Below are positions 9,031-16,810 of a DNA stretch of 64,000 bases, piece after piece. The first letter of the stretch is position 1. Every line of letters starts with the position of its first letter. The DNA is from an uncultured Clostridia bacterium. GTDB taxonomy: Bacteria > Bacillota > Clostridia > Lachnospirales > Lachnospiraceae. Below the pieces are notes generated by a model, which was not told where the DNA came from, did no database searches, and saw only the letters and a program-made list of their open reading frames with translations. The stretch is taken from assembly GCA_937895705.1 (NCBI GenBank), contig CALBKM010000044.1:1-64000 (forward strand), given 5' to 3'. Made by a program: the position numbers and the translations under genes.

Positions 9031-9373
9031 TTGGGATAATTATCCGAGTGAAAAAACGCCGCTTAACGAATCCAATTTAAACAAAATGGATGCCGCGATT
9101 GATGAACTGGATAATCGCATCATCGAACAGGATTTGAAGATGCAGGAGCCTGTCACGAAATCGGCGGCAAGTGCGGCGGCGGCGGCGGAGAGCGAAAGTG
9201 CGGCGCAGGCAAGCGAAGAAGCCTGCCTTGGAGCGTTGGAAGAGGTGCGGAAGAAAACCGTCAAAACAGCTTTTTCCGTGGACTTCGCAACAGGGCATCT
9301 TTTATCCAATGCGCCGGGATATGATTTTTTAGTAAACAAAGGAAACGGACATCTTGAATGGGGGGTGCGATAA
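9005..9373 (+). CDS. Phage tail/baseplate protein, N-terminal attachment type
   Basis: A 122-residue protein starting MQKAYSRIDWDNYPSEKTPL. This segment, followed by LNKMDAAIDELDNRI, is the usual N-terminus of fibre or baseplate adaptors in Gram-positive phages. An Ala/Ser/Glu-rich coiled region follows (SAASAAAAAESESAAQASEE), then a short globular end. The start at 9005 is chosen because AGAGAGG lies 8 bases upstream and the protein then opens with the conserved segment. It ends directly against the next ATG. Confidence 0.65.
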   Translation: MQKAYSRIDWDNYPSEKTPLNESNLNKMDAAIDELDNRIIEQDLKMQEPVTKSAASAAAAAESESAAQASEEACLGALEEVRKKTVKTAFSVDFATGHLLSNAPGYDFLVNKGNGHLEWGVR

Positions 9374-10306
9374 ATGCAGGATGAAATGCAGGATGCAGGA
9401 AGAATTTTGTTGATGCCGAAGGGTTATTATTCGGCGGATGCAACCTATGAAATGCTTGATTTGGTAAACCATGGCGGCGAATCGTGGGTGTGCAAAAAGG
9501 AATGTACCGGGCAGGAGCCTTCGGACAGCAACACGGAGTTTTGGCAGAGATTCGGAACAGCGGTTGACCTTTCAAATTATGCACCATTAAGCCGTGTAGT
9601 ACCGCAAAAAATGTCGAGTGGTACGGATTTAAACACTTGCGTAAAAACTGGCGTGTATTACTTTGGGGGACTGGCGACTGATTACACAAATACGCCGAAC
9701 GATTCAGCGCATAACGGCGTTATGATTGTAAACACGTTCAACGAAAACGCCACAGATATGGAACGAATCGCTCAGTTATATTTCTCCCCAAATCAAAACA
9801 AGTTTTATTTTAGAACAGCTTTAGGGAGCGTGACAGCGTGGAAGCCGTGGCAAGAGGTATTTACTACGAGCGGTGGTACTGTTGCAACAGACGGAACAAC
9901 ACCTTTACGGTTAAAAAACAACACGGCAGACTATTTGTTTTTGCAAATGCAAGGAAAGAGCGGAGTGTTAGGCTATTTTGCCATGAACGGAGTGAATAAA
10001 CCTGTTTTTATAACAGCAGATAGCACAGTTTACGACATTCTCCACACTGGCAACAAGCCTACTGGCACTTACACTGGAAATGGAGATGCAACGAACAGAA
10101 TAATCAAAACTGACGGCATTGGAAACGTATTGGCGGTGTATCGGACTGGAGAACAATATATTGTAATGAAATCTGGTACTTTAAAAATAACGTCTAGCGG
10201 CGTATCTTTTACCACCGTTGCATCTTTCAATGACGGCGTATTAGGCATTGCTTCCGATTCTGTTTTGAATACTAACGGTGAAACATATAATTATCAAGTT
10301 TTATAA
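9374..10306 (+). CDS. Tail fibre with pyocin-knob-like domain
   Basis: A 310-residue protein. The N-terminus (LLMPKGYYSADATYEMLDLV, then GGESWVCKKECTGQEP) resembles the short beta module that precedes carbohydrate-binding or fibre repeats. The middle (TDLNTCVKTGVYYFGG ... AQLYFSPNQNKFYFRT ... WKPWQEVFTT) matches the knob domain found in R-type pyocin fibres and many phage fibres. It is the likely receptor-binding protein. The gene abuts its upstream neighbour, with GGGGGTG as ribosome binding site. Confidence 0.75.
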   Translation: MQDEMQDAGRILLMPKGYYSADATYEMLDLVNHGGESWVCKKECTGQEPSDSNTEFWQRFGTAVDLSNYAPLSRVVPQKMSSGTDLNTCVKTGVYYFGGLATDYTNTPNDSAHNGVMIVNTFNENATDMERIAQLYFSPNQNKFYFRTALGSVTAWKPWQEVFTTSGGTVATDGTTPLRLKNNTADYLFLQMQGKSGVLGYFAMNGVNKPVFITADSTVYDILHTGNKPTGTYTGNGDATNRIIKTDGIGNVLAVYRTGEQYIVMKSGTLKITSSGVSFTTVASFNDGVLGIASDSVLNTNGETYNYQVL

Positions 10307-10320
10307 GAAAGGAGAATACC

Positions 10321-10671
10321 ATGAGTGAAATCTTAGAAAATATCGAAACTCCGATTGAGGAAGAAATTGTTGAGATTCCACAGAGGGTAAATCCTTTCTG
10401 TGTGATTTCAAAGGCAACCTTCGGAGATTATGCGGTGCATGATATTCAGACAAACTCCGCATGGAATGAAAATCCGTATGGTGCGGACTATGCAATCGTT
10501 CCGGATGAAATGGTTCCTGGCATCATGGAAACAAGGGGATTCTGTGATATCGTGCTTTCCGAGGATGGAACCGAGGTTGTGGAATTTACGGCAAGGGAGA
10601 TTCCGGAGATTCCGGAGCAGGAGCCGGAACCGACAACCGATGATATTATCAATGCGCTTTTGGGGGTGTAA
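10321..10671 (+). CDS. Phage tail-region protein, unknown
   Basis: A 116-residue acidic protein with Glu/Pro/Ile-rich ends (IETPIEEEIVEIPQRV; EIPEIPEQEPEPTTDD). Its place between the fibre and a carbohydrate-binding-like tail protein suggests an accessory fibre or assembly factor. I recognise no domain. GAAAGGAG precedes the ATG. Confidence 0.5.
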   Translation: MSEILENIETPIEEEIVEIPQRVNPFCVISKATFGDYAVHDIQTNSAWNENPYGADYAIVPDEMVPGIMETRGFCDIVLSEDGTEVVEFTAREIPEIPEQEPEPTTDDIINALLGV

Positions 10672-10674
10672 ACG

Positions 10675-11100
10675 ATGAATAAATTACAGATGGCAGAACA
10701 GCTTAGAAGGGCATTGCAGATGTTCGCGCAGTCCTTATCCGATGAAGATGCAATGGAAGTCGCAACCGTATTCCCGAAGTACGAAGTGGGGAAGAACTAC
10801 AAGCAGGGCGAAATGTTCACCTACGGAGAAAACGAAGTCGGGGATGCACAGCTTTACCGCACGGCGCAGGACCACACTTCGCAGGCAGAGTGGCTTCCGA
10901 ATGAGAATCTGGCACTTTATACACCGATTGGATTAAACGCAGAAGGGCATCCGGTATGGAGCAGACCTACAGGGGCGCACGATGCGTATAATATCGGTGA
11001 TGTTGTGGACTACAACGGCACGTTGAAGAGGTCCTTAGTCAATGGCAACACATGGTCTCCAGACGAAAATCCGGCTGCATGGGAAGATGTTGTCGAGTAA
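10675..11100 (+). CDS. Phage protein with two CBM5/12-like modules
   Basis: A 141-residue protein with a helical N-terminus (LRRALQMFAQSLSDEDAMEV). Two short modules follow, patterned 'Y..G....Y...LY....D..S....P....W': YKQGEMFTYGENEVGDAQLY...AEWLP, and YNIGDVVDYNGTLKRSLVNG..SPDENPAAWEDV. This is the layout of ChiC-type chitin/peptidoglycan-binding modules often appended to phage tail and lysin proteins. It is the last structural gene before the lysis cassette and probably binds cell-surface glycans. Confidence 0.7.
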   Translation: MNKLQMAEQLRRALQMFAQSLSDEDAMEVATVFPKYEVGKNYKQGEMFTYGENEVGDAQLYRTAQDHTSQAEWLPNENLALYTPIGLNAEGHPVWSRPTGAHDAYNIGDVVDYNGTLKRSLVNGNTWSPDENPAAWEDVVE

Positions 11101-11125
11101 AAGTATAACCATGCAGATGATAGAG

Positions 11126-11152
11126 AAAGCACTCCGAACGGGGTGCTTTTTC
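11126..11152 (+). terminator. Terminator at end of tail gene block
   Basis: AAAGCACTCC (11126-11135) pairs with GGGGTGCTTT around the loop GAAC, and T-rich sequence follows (TTTTTCCTTTT). It separates tail genes from holin and endolysin. Confidence 0.8.
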
Positions 11153-11256
11153 CTTTTGGGAGGTGATGGGATGAAGAGTTAGAGGGAGCGGTAGAACGCA
11201 AAGTAAGTGAAGTTATCATGATGTGAAAGCTTTTGGAGAGCGGAAAGGAGAAAGAG

Positions 11257-11736
11257 ATGTTGGATATTATAATGACAGCATTGAAGGCAAGCAAGATCAT
11301 TGAACTGGTTGTGATTGCAGTAGTGATGGATACGATTTTTGGAGCAGGTAGGGCGGCTAAGGACCGAAGATTTAACAGCAGCGTAGGTATTGACGGAGCA
11401 ATCCGTAAGATTTCTATGCTCGTATCTCTGGTATTCTTATCTATCGTAGATACGTTAATTCATATTAATCTGATTGGATTTATCCCGGAGGCTGCAAGAA
11501 ACTATTTGCCGGAGAGTATCAGTGTTATTGGATTGGCGGAGTTCTTCGGAATCCTTTACTTGTGTTATGAGATTGTATCGATTCTTAAGAACATGGCATT
11601 ATGCGGATTGCCGGTAAAAAAATTGTGGGAAGCTGTACATAAGTTTTTGGGAAAATACACAGAAGAATTACCGGATACGGAGGAGCAGGGAGCAGAGAAC
11701 GGAAGTGAGGAGGACAAGAATGCAGGGAAAGATTAG
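11257..11736 (+). CDS. Phage holin (toxin secretion/phage lysis holin family)
   Basis: A 159-residue membrane protein with about three hydrophobic segments: IIELVVIAVVMDTIF (about 12-28), ISMLVSLVFLSIVDTLIH (about 55-73) and LAEFFGILYLCYEIVSIL (about 95-115). A charged acidic C-terminus follows. The layout and the KNMALCGLPVKKLWEAVHKFL region match pfam05105-type holins, which release the endolysin to the wall. The start at 11257 has AAAGGAG 6 bases upstream. Its 3' end overlaps the endolysin gene by 17 bases. Confidence 0.85.
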   Translation: MLDIIMTALKASKIIELVVIAVVMDTIFGAGRAAKDRRFNSSVGIDGAIRKISMLVSLVFLSIVDTLIHINLIGFIPEAARNYLPESISVIGLAEFFGILYLCYEIVSILKNMALCGLPVKKLWEAVHKFLGKYTEELPDTEEQGAENGSEEDKNAGKD

Positions 11737-12385
11737 TGCAACCGGTGTCATCAGATATTGCAAGATAATGTGCTTGGCGTGTGTAGTTTATCTTTGGGGA
11801 GCCAATGTAGAAGTCATTACTAAAGAGCTTTTCGAAGGACTTAAGAAGAGGCACGGTGCCAAGAAATACGCTGACATACGTTTTGAAAACGTGGAAGGAA
11901 AACTTGGTGCAGACTGCAGTGGCTTTTTGTACCCTCTTTCGGGTTCAGATGATACGGCGGCAGGTTATTATTCCAAGTGCCCGGATAGAGGCAAGATATC
12001 GGAAATGCCGAGGGATAAGGTATGCTTGATTTTCCGAAAAGAGGGTGGTAAGATTGTACATGTGGCAATCTATGTTGGTGACGGCACATTATATGAGATG
12101 TGGGATGGGTGCGAGCACAGAGATTTCGTCGAGAAAGAGTGGACGCACTACGGTATCCCGGATTGGATTGAGCCGCAAACAGACAAATTGGTAGTAGGAG
12201 GTACCGTCACGATTGCGAAGGCGTTACCAATCTTCTATAATGCGCAGGATGCGAAAGCGGGCAAGAATGCGCTGAAGAAAAAGTATTCTGCCGGTGTATA
12301 TTACGTATACAAGATTGACTCGGTTACCGGTGCGGTGAATATTACGAAGCAGAAGGGCGAAAAGGGTGCCTGGGTAATGCTTTAA
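11720..12385 (+). CDS. Endolysin, NlpC/P60-type cysteine peptidase
   Basis: A 221-residue protein. The catalytic cysteine is in KLGADCSGFLYPL and the histidine in KIVHVAIYVGDG, the two landmarks of NlpC/P60 peptidases that cut peptidoglycan stem peptides. The C-terminal ~65 residues (VGGTVTIAKALPIFYNAQDA...WVML) look like a small beta-rich binding domain. There is no signal peptide, as expected with a holin. GAGGAGG lies 6 bases before the chosen ATG. It is the last phage gene; GH18 sequence begins about 20 bases after its stop. Confidence 0.88.
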   Translation: MQGKISATGVIRYCKIMCLACVVYLWGANVEVITKELFEGLKKRHGAKKYADIRFENVEGKLGADCSGFLYPLSGSDDTAAGYYSKCPDRGKISEMPRDKVCLIFRKEGGKIVHVAIYVGDGTLYEMWDGCEHRDFVEKEWTHYGIPDWIEPQTDKLVVGGTVTIAKALPIFYNAQDAKAGKNALKKKYSAGVYYVYKIDSVTGAVNITKQKGEKGAWVML

Positions 12386-12405
12386 AAGACATATGACCTG
12401 CGTGG
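12386..12405. other. Right prophage-host junction (attR region)
   Basis: The endolysin stops at 12385. From TGG at 12403 the frame reads WGYTYGPPMAVAPLNKV, the conserved core of YaaH/SleL GH18 proteins. Just upstream, in that frame, is a TGA (12394-12396) not expected in an intact gene. The junction therefore lies within about 20 bases. The 5' host half and the matching attL must be left of the window. Confidence 0.7.
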
Positions 12406-12852
12406 GGCTATACCTACGGACCTCCCATGGCTGTGGCGCCTTTGAATAAAGTAAAGGAAGTGTTGGACTACGGAGTGTCTGTTATCCCAAGAGAAAAGAT
12501 ATTACAAGGTATGCCGAATTACGGCTACGACTGGACACTTCCTTATGTGAGGGGAGAATCTATGGCAAGATCTATCGGGAATGTAGAGGCTGTGGAAATC
12601 GCGGAACGGTTTCGTACCGCTATTCAGTTTGACGAGCAGGCGCAGACTCCGTTTTTTTATTATACGGCGGAGGACGGCAATGCCCATGTGGTATGGTTTG
12701 AGGATGCCAGAAGCATTCGTTCGAAGCTTTTGCTGAATGAAAGCTATCCGTTACAGGGTATCAGTTACTGGAATATTATGCGGTATTTCCCACAGAACTG
12801 GCTGGTGGTGAATCAGATGTTTGAAATCAGGAATGTATATGAGGGCAGTTGA
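12403..12852 (+). pseudogene. 3' fragment of a YaaH/SleL-like GH18 gene
   Basis: Translation gives the C-terminal ~150 residues of a glycoside hydrolase 18 protein of the YaaH/SleL type: WGYTYGPPMAVAPL, IPREKILQGMPNYGYDW, AFFYYT-like FFYYTAEDGNAHVVWFED, and GISYWNIMRYFPQNW. Family members are spore cortex or peptidoglycan N-acetylglucosaminidases, usually with N-terminal LysM repeats. The catalytic DxxDxE strand and LysM part are absent, so the fragment cannot be active unless the prophage leaves. An ATG at 12427 could start translation but has no good ribosome binding site. Confidence 0.85.
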
Positions 12853-12888
12853 GGCAGAGAATAGCATTTGGAGTGTTTGAAATAAAAG

Positions 12889-12930
12889 AAAAGGAAGTCT
12901 TTGAGCAGCGGCACAAGGACTTCCTTTTTG
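12889..12930. terminator. Bidirectional terminator between convergent host genes
   Basis: AAAAGGAAGTC (12889-12899) pairs with GACTTCCTTTTT (12918-12929). The A-tract and T-tract on either side serve both the GH18 gene (+) and the SpoIID-like gene (-). Confidence 0.8.
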
Positions 12931-12940
12931 GTAGAAAAGG

Positions 12941-13530
12941 TTATCGCGTATATTCGGCAATTCGTGTTACTGCCACGTAAATCTCGGAAATCTTATACCA
13001 GGTGGTAAAGTCCACGATTCCGTTCGGAGTCAAGTCGAATTGCTGTTGAAATGCCCGGACAGCCTCTGCGGTACGGGGACCGTATACACCGTCTGCCGCA
13101 ATGCTTGGAACTACATAATATACATCAGCGATGGCGTTTAATTGTTCCTGCATTTGTCGCACCGCCTCGCCCCGGGAGCCTTCCTGCAGAGTTTCTCCCG
13201 GAAAGGAGCTCGGCACACCGGAGATCTCTTCGGTAGTGTTGATATAGATGGTGTCACCGTAGTAGTTACGCAAAATTTCGATAGCATCGTAGCCTTGGTC
13301 GCCGAGATATTTGCTTCCCCACTGAGACATGAGACCCGGACAGGTGACCCGTCTGCCGTCGCAGTACTGGGTTAAAATCGGCTGGCGGACATTGGGGCGG
13401 GACAGGAAGTTGTTAAAAATGTTATCTACGGCAGTATTGATGGTGTCGAAGATATTACGTTCCGGAATCCACTTGTGGTCGTAGGCGGTGGAGGAGGTAA
13501 TGGTGAAATTGTAACCGCGATTTCGGTACC
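12941..13530 (-). pseudogene. 3' half of split SpoIID-like/peptidoglycan-binding gene
   Basis: Minus-strand coding sequence for the C-terminal ~195 residues of the host gene whose 5' half is at 20319-21226. From the junction it reads YRNRGYNFTITSS, then LTQYCDGRRVTCPGLMSQWG and GYDAIEILRNYYG, the closing signature of SpoIID/LytB domains. A peptidoglycan-binding domain follows (SRGEAVRQMQEQLN ... DGVYGPRTAEAVRAFQQQF). The half has no start of its own; the nearest GTG/ATG lies in the element. Joined to the 5' half at the shared TACC it gives one 497-residue frame. Confidence 0.9.
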
Positions 13531-15203
13531 CCGAAATCATCACTCATTCGGGGTTGGGGAAAGAAATCGCTAAGATTGATTTTGAAGCGGATAACTACTT
13601 CATCTTTCTTAACATCAATTCTCTCAATGAGTTTATTGACTAAAACTCGTTTGGTTGCGACATCAGCATTTAAGAAAATCTCTTGCCATGTTGGAATTTG
13701 CTCTCGTAGTTCTTGCCAATCGCCTGCGCTTACAGTAGAATTTTTAAGCTCAACTTCTTTCTGCTTAATAACTTCCTGTTGTTCCCTTAGCTGTTCTTTA
13801 TGCTTGTTGATAATAGCAACAAGTTCTTCCAAAGATAGCGGATACTCGCCGAGCATAGCATTTGGTATATTGCTTTCCATTACATCTATTTTTTTCTGGA
13901 TTTTGGAAAGCTCCTGTTTTTCTTTCTTTAGCAATTTATCAAGCTGCTTTTTTTCGGTGCTGTGGTTTTGTTCAATCTGTTCAAATACATTTTCGTTTTC
14001 TTGGAGTTTACCAATATATTGAGATAATGCTTCAAAAACGATTGGTTCGAGCAAATCGGCTCTGTGCATTTTCGTTTTGTCATGTGGTACACCTTGCCAT
14101 GCTGTCTGACATTTATAAATAGGAGATTTGCTTGCTCGTCTTTCGCCTGTTCCTTTTATTGTCCAATAACTGTATTTACTTCCATTGACCATTTTACAAC
14201 CACAATAACCACAGTACAGTACATCTACTAAAGGTAACATTCCGTCATTCCTCCTAATTACTGTTACATCTTTGTTTTCAAGTTTTTTTATATACTTATC
14301 ATTACGCTGTTTACGCTTATCTTGCACTTTATTCCATGTGTCGCTATCGATTATGGTAATTTCTTCGTTTGCTTCAAATGAAGTTATCCAATCTTTGCTG
14401 TCTAGTCGGTGGTATTGTCCACCTACACGCTCACGCCTTTTATATGCTGTATGACCTGCATAGATTGGGTTTGTGAGTATACTGGTTATTGTGCCACCTT
14501 TCCAGACACCATTTGGAGCAAGAGCCTTATGCTGTTCGTTAAGGTTCAATTCCTTTGCAATTTTGGCTGAACCATATTCTTTGTTAAGTGATAGACTATA
14601 AATGTATTTAATAAGTTCAGCCTGTTCTGGAACAATTACAAGATGCTTAAGAGCTCGTCCATGCTTGCTGACTTGTCCAGAATACTCTAAGGTATATCCG
14701 AACGGAGCAGCCCCACCCATGAATTTACCCCCTTGCACTAATTTCTGGGCGGTATCTTTAACGCGCATTCCTGTATCCTTACTACTCTTTTGGGCATTTG
14801 CATAACGGAACATTAACATCATCATTCCTTCAATATCTTCATCCGATTTCGGAGATATGCAACCGTCCTTTACGGAATACACATCAACATTGTATCGCTT
14901 CAATGTTACCACATATAAAGAAGTATTAAGCATAAGACGTCCGACTCTATCGTCTTTGTATGGAACTAAAATATCAAACTCTTTGTTCTTTGCATCCTCC
15001 AATATTTCTTGTAGTACATCTCGTTCTTCTGCGGTATTCTTATAGGCGCTTTTGCTTCCCTCAAAATATTCCTTACCGTCTAGTACCCAATCATCTTGTT
15101 TCGCAATAAATTCCTGTAATATCTGTCTCTGAATAGATAAATCGCCGTCAGCCTCAAGCTGTTGGTCGGAACTTACTCGCAATAACATTCTAACACGTTT
15201 CAT
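13455..15203 (-). CDS. Large serine recombinase (integrase) of the 6.8-kb element
   Basis: A 582-residue large serine recombinase. It has an N-terminal resolvase domain with the catalytic Ser in MLLRVSSDQQ and the Arg-containing YKDDRVGRLM segment. A recombinase domain follows (GGAAPFGYTLEY ... GVWKGGTITSILTNPIYAG), then a zinc ribbon (CGYCGCKM) and a long coiled coil (about 425-500) ending in a basic VDVKKDEVVIRFKINL region. The start at 15203 (MKRVRMLLRV) has AAAGGAG 10 bases upstream. The gene crosses attL: its last 23 codons (after DDFGV) are host DNA read in another frame, so this tail exists only when the element is integrated. Confidence 0.95.
   Translation of the reverse strand: MKRVRMLLRVSSDQQLEADGDLSIQRQILQEFIAKQDDWVLDGKEYFEGSKSAYKNTAEERDVLQEILEDAKNKEFDILVPYKDDRVGRLMLNTSLYVVTLKRYNVDVYSVKDGCISPKSDEDIEGMMMLMFRYANAQKSSKDTGMRVKDTAQKLVQGGKFMGGAAPFGYTLEYSGQVSKHGRALKHLVIVPEQAELIKYIYSLSLNKEYGSAKIAKELNLNEQHKALAPNGVWKGGTITSILTNPIYAGHTAYKRRERVGGQYHRLDSKDWITSFEANEEITIIDSDTWNKVQDKRKQRNDKYIKKLENKDVTVIRRNDGMLPLVDVLYCGYCGCKMVNGSKYSYWTIKGTGERRASKSPIYKCQTAWQGVPHDKTKMHRADLLEPIVFEALSQYIGKLQENENVFEQIEQNHSTEKKQLDKLLKKEKQELSKIQKKIDVMESNIPNAMLGEYPLSLEELVAIINKHKEQLREQQEVIKQKEVELKNSTVSAGDWQELREQIPTWQEIFLNADVATKRVLVNKLIERIDVKKDEVVIRFKINLSDFFPQPRMSDDFGVPKSRLQFHHYLLHRLRPQVDSGT
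13519..13548. other. Left attachment junction of the element
   Basis: Host GATTTCGG (13519-13526), shared core TACC (13527-13530), then element CCGAAATCATCACTCATT (13531-13548). The host arm and the element arm are themselves an inverted repeat, GATTTCGG/CCGAAATC. This is the attL-type hybrid site of a serine integrase. Confidence 0.85.
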
Positions 15204-15253
15204 AAACAACACGCTCCTTTCTTTGGAGCAGGGGAGCATATCCCCTGCTGATA

Positions 15254-15487
15254 TTATGAGATTTTCTTTAGGTGTTCCTGTAAAGTGTTGAGGAGAATTA
15301 GTCTTACCTCGTCTTTAATCTTGCTATCCTCGTCCGTGGGGGCGGGACATTCGATGATAACTTTCATTCCACCTTTTGTAATCTCTGTTTGCTGATAGGT
15401 TGTATTAGTCATATCAAGCTCCATGCTAATATCGTTTACTACAATACTATTATTCTGGAGCTTGTCACATGCGGTTTTATTAACCAT
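15254..15487 (-). CDS. Small protein upstream of serine recombinase
   Basis: A 77-residue protein (MVNKTACDKLQNNSIVVN...), 50 bases upstream of the recombinase and on the same strand under a strong promoter. It has a Cys-containing turn IIECPAPTDED and a helical C-terminus VRLILLNTLQEHLKKI. I recognise no family. Small proteins co-transcribed with serine integrases can be directionality factors or regulators, a possible role here. The start at 15487 has AAAGGAG 9 bases upstream; an ATG six bases earlier sits too close to it. Confidence 0.65.
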   Translation of the reverse strand: MVNKTACDKLQNNSIVVNDISMELDMTNTTYQQTEITKGGMKVIIECPAPTDEDSKIKDEVRLILLNTLQEHLKKIS

Positions 15488-15540
15488 GGACATCAACTCC
15501 TTTCTTTGATAATGTATCAACCTCCTTGCATTTTTTGGAA

Positions 15541-15634
15541 CCACTTTTTGTGGTATGGCTATATGTTATCACGGAATATTATTTTTGTCAACCACTTTTT
15601 ATGGGTTGACTTATTTAGGGGATTGGGTTATAAT
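15541..15634. promoter_or_regulatory. Divergent promoters with shared palindromic operators
   Basis: Minus promoter: TTGACA (revcomp of 15586-15591), 17-base spacer, TAACAT (15563-15568), toward the 77-aa gene and recombinase. Plus promoter: TTGACT (15606-15611), 17 bases, TATAAT (15629-15634), toward the 366-aa gene. CCACTTTTTATGG (15592-15604) lies exactly between the two -35 boxes, and a perfect CCACTTTTTGTGG (15541-15553) overlaps the minus-strand start region. Both look like operator sites of one regulator. Confidence 0.8.
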
Positions 15635-15661
15635 GAAGAAAAGCAAGAAAGGAGTTTGAAT

Positions 15662-16762
15662 ATGATTGGACTCAAAATATACGGTTATGCCAGTCTTAGG
15701 ACAGGACATACGAAAGAAGAACTAATAAGCAATTTTGAAAATACAAAGTTATACGCAGATTATATTGAAATGGTTAAAATAATGAAGAGTAGGATGGTCG
15801 CCATCGGTGAGGAGGAGATTACACCTGACTATCGGCTGATTGAAAACAATATGGTCTTTGATTCGGATAAAACTTTGCAAGTTGATGTGATGACGAGTAG
15901 ACGGGAGGGCATGCATTATAAATTAGATTGTATTATTAAACAATCGAAAGAGATGCATGAAGCCTTTGTCGAAACGTTACCAGAGCCGATTCGTGGACAG
16001 ATGGCTAAGAAAATGAACACGGTTATTATTCTGAACTCAATCAGTGCATTGGGGAGTTGTGAGGAGATTAAGAAATACTACACCGTATTCCGAAAAGAGA
16101 AAATAGGTGTTCTTATTCCAGACTATACCCGTGATAGCTCATTGTCGGAATATAGTACTTGTGGATTTGACTTTGAGTTTCGTCCGCAGTCTGAGCTAAA
16201 TCGAGCGTATGACCTTGTAGAGCGATTAGAGCAGACGGATATTCCAGAGAATAGAGGGCGTGTCGGAAGAGAATACTCGAATGCGTTTAGAGTTGCATTC
16301 TGGCTCTATGAGCTTTTTAAAATTCCAGAAAAAATTGCGGTAATGATGTCGGGGTATAGTAAAAACGGTTTTCACATGAAGGCGGACAGTTATGAGCAAA
16401 CGCAGAATTATAAAGAAGAGTTACTGATAATGGAGAGAGAGTTTAAGATTTCTAATCTTGTCAAAAGAAACAGACCGATTCCAGATAACTTTGATAAGTT
16501 AATGCGTCAGTGTGAAAAGAAAGGAAGTCTGGAACTTGCTTGTATCCTTTGTAAAATCCCTATGATATTTCCGATTGATTATCAGAGACTCATATTGAAG
16601 CAACAGGGAGGAAAAAAAGAATTAGCACGATGCTTAAAACTCTATGACAATGAATTGATTGACCGATTTGAGACTTGGATGGCGGCAGGAAATGCACCTA
16701 CGGACTTTTACAAAGAATGTGCTATGGAACAGTATTTAAATAACACTGCGGAAAATGTTTGA
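15662..16762 (+). CDS. Degenerate resolvase-like protein, putative regulator
   Basis: A 366-residue protein without a clear family match. Residues ~125-180 (NTVIILNSISALGSCEEIKK ... KIGVLIPDYTRDSSLSE) follow the pattern of the second half of a serine resolvase catalytic domain ('vvvksisRlgR ... gv.v...e...dt'), but the Arg residues are replaced (SALGS) and no catalytic Ser motif is visible. Near residue 215, FWLYELFKIPEKIAVMMSGY resembles a helix-turn-helix. It may be a catalytically dead recombinase relative that binds DNA, perhaps the CCAC-A5-GTGG sites around its own promoter. AAAGGAG precedes the ATG. Confidence 0.5.
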   Translation: MIGLKIYGYASLRTGHTKEELISNFENTKLYADYIEMVKIMKSRMVAIGEEEITPDYRLIENNMVFDSDKTLQVDVMTSRREGMHYKLDCIIKQSKEMHEAFVETLPEPIRGQMAKKMNTVIILNSISALGSCEEIKKYYTVFRKEKIGVLIPDYTRDSSLSEYSTCGFDFEFRPQSELNRAYDLVERLEQTDIPENRGRVGREYSNAFRVAFWLYELFKIPEKIAVMMSGYSKNGFHMKADSYEQTQNYKEELLIMEREFKISNLVKRNRPIPDNFDKLMRQCEKKGSLELACILCKIPMIFPIDYQRLILKQQGGKKELARCLKLYDNELIDRFETWMAAGNAPTDFYKECAMEQYLNNTAENV

Positions 16763-16768
16763 GAGACA

Positions 16769-16810
16769 CCACAAAAAGTGGTTGACAAAAATCATGTTCT
16801 GTAGTATGAT
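16769..16810 (+). promoter_or_regulatory. Promoter with palindromic operator, second copy
   Basis: A perfect CCACAAAAAGTGG (16769-16781) abuts TTGACA (16782-16787), followed by a 17-base spacer and TATGAT (16805-16810). The stretch from the operator into the spacer is nearly the same as the minus-strand promoter at 15563-15591. A weaker site, TCACAAAAGGTGG, lies at 16858-16870. Just downstream, ATATATCC/GGATATAT (about 16813-16840) forms a stem followed by T residues. It drives the Lin1244-like gene. Confidence 0.75.

Larger units (their letters stand above)
1..12402 (+). mobile_element. Prophage, right (late-gene) portion
   Basis: A continuous + strand block with siphovirus late-gene order: head-tail connector, head closure, HK97-gp10-like/minor capsid, tail terminator, tail tube, two tail chaperones, tape measure, tail tip, fibres, holin, endolysin. 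Genes are tightly packed with 1-26 base overlaps. The left end, with packaging, replication and any integrase, lies outside the window. The right end is placed just after the endolysin, where GH18 coding sequence begins without its 5' part. The exact boundary (12386-12405) cannot be fixed without the left junction. Confidence 0.9.

Noticed and set aside
11164..11226. Possible small phage gene before the holin (frame reading WDEELEGAVERKVSEV)
   Set aside because: No start codon in that frame and stops close by; it may be a degenerate remnant but is too short to support.
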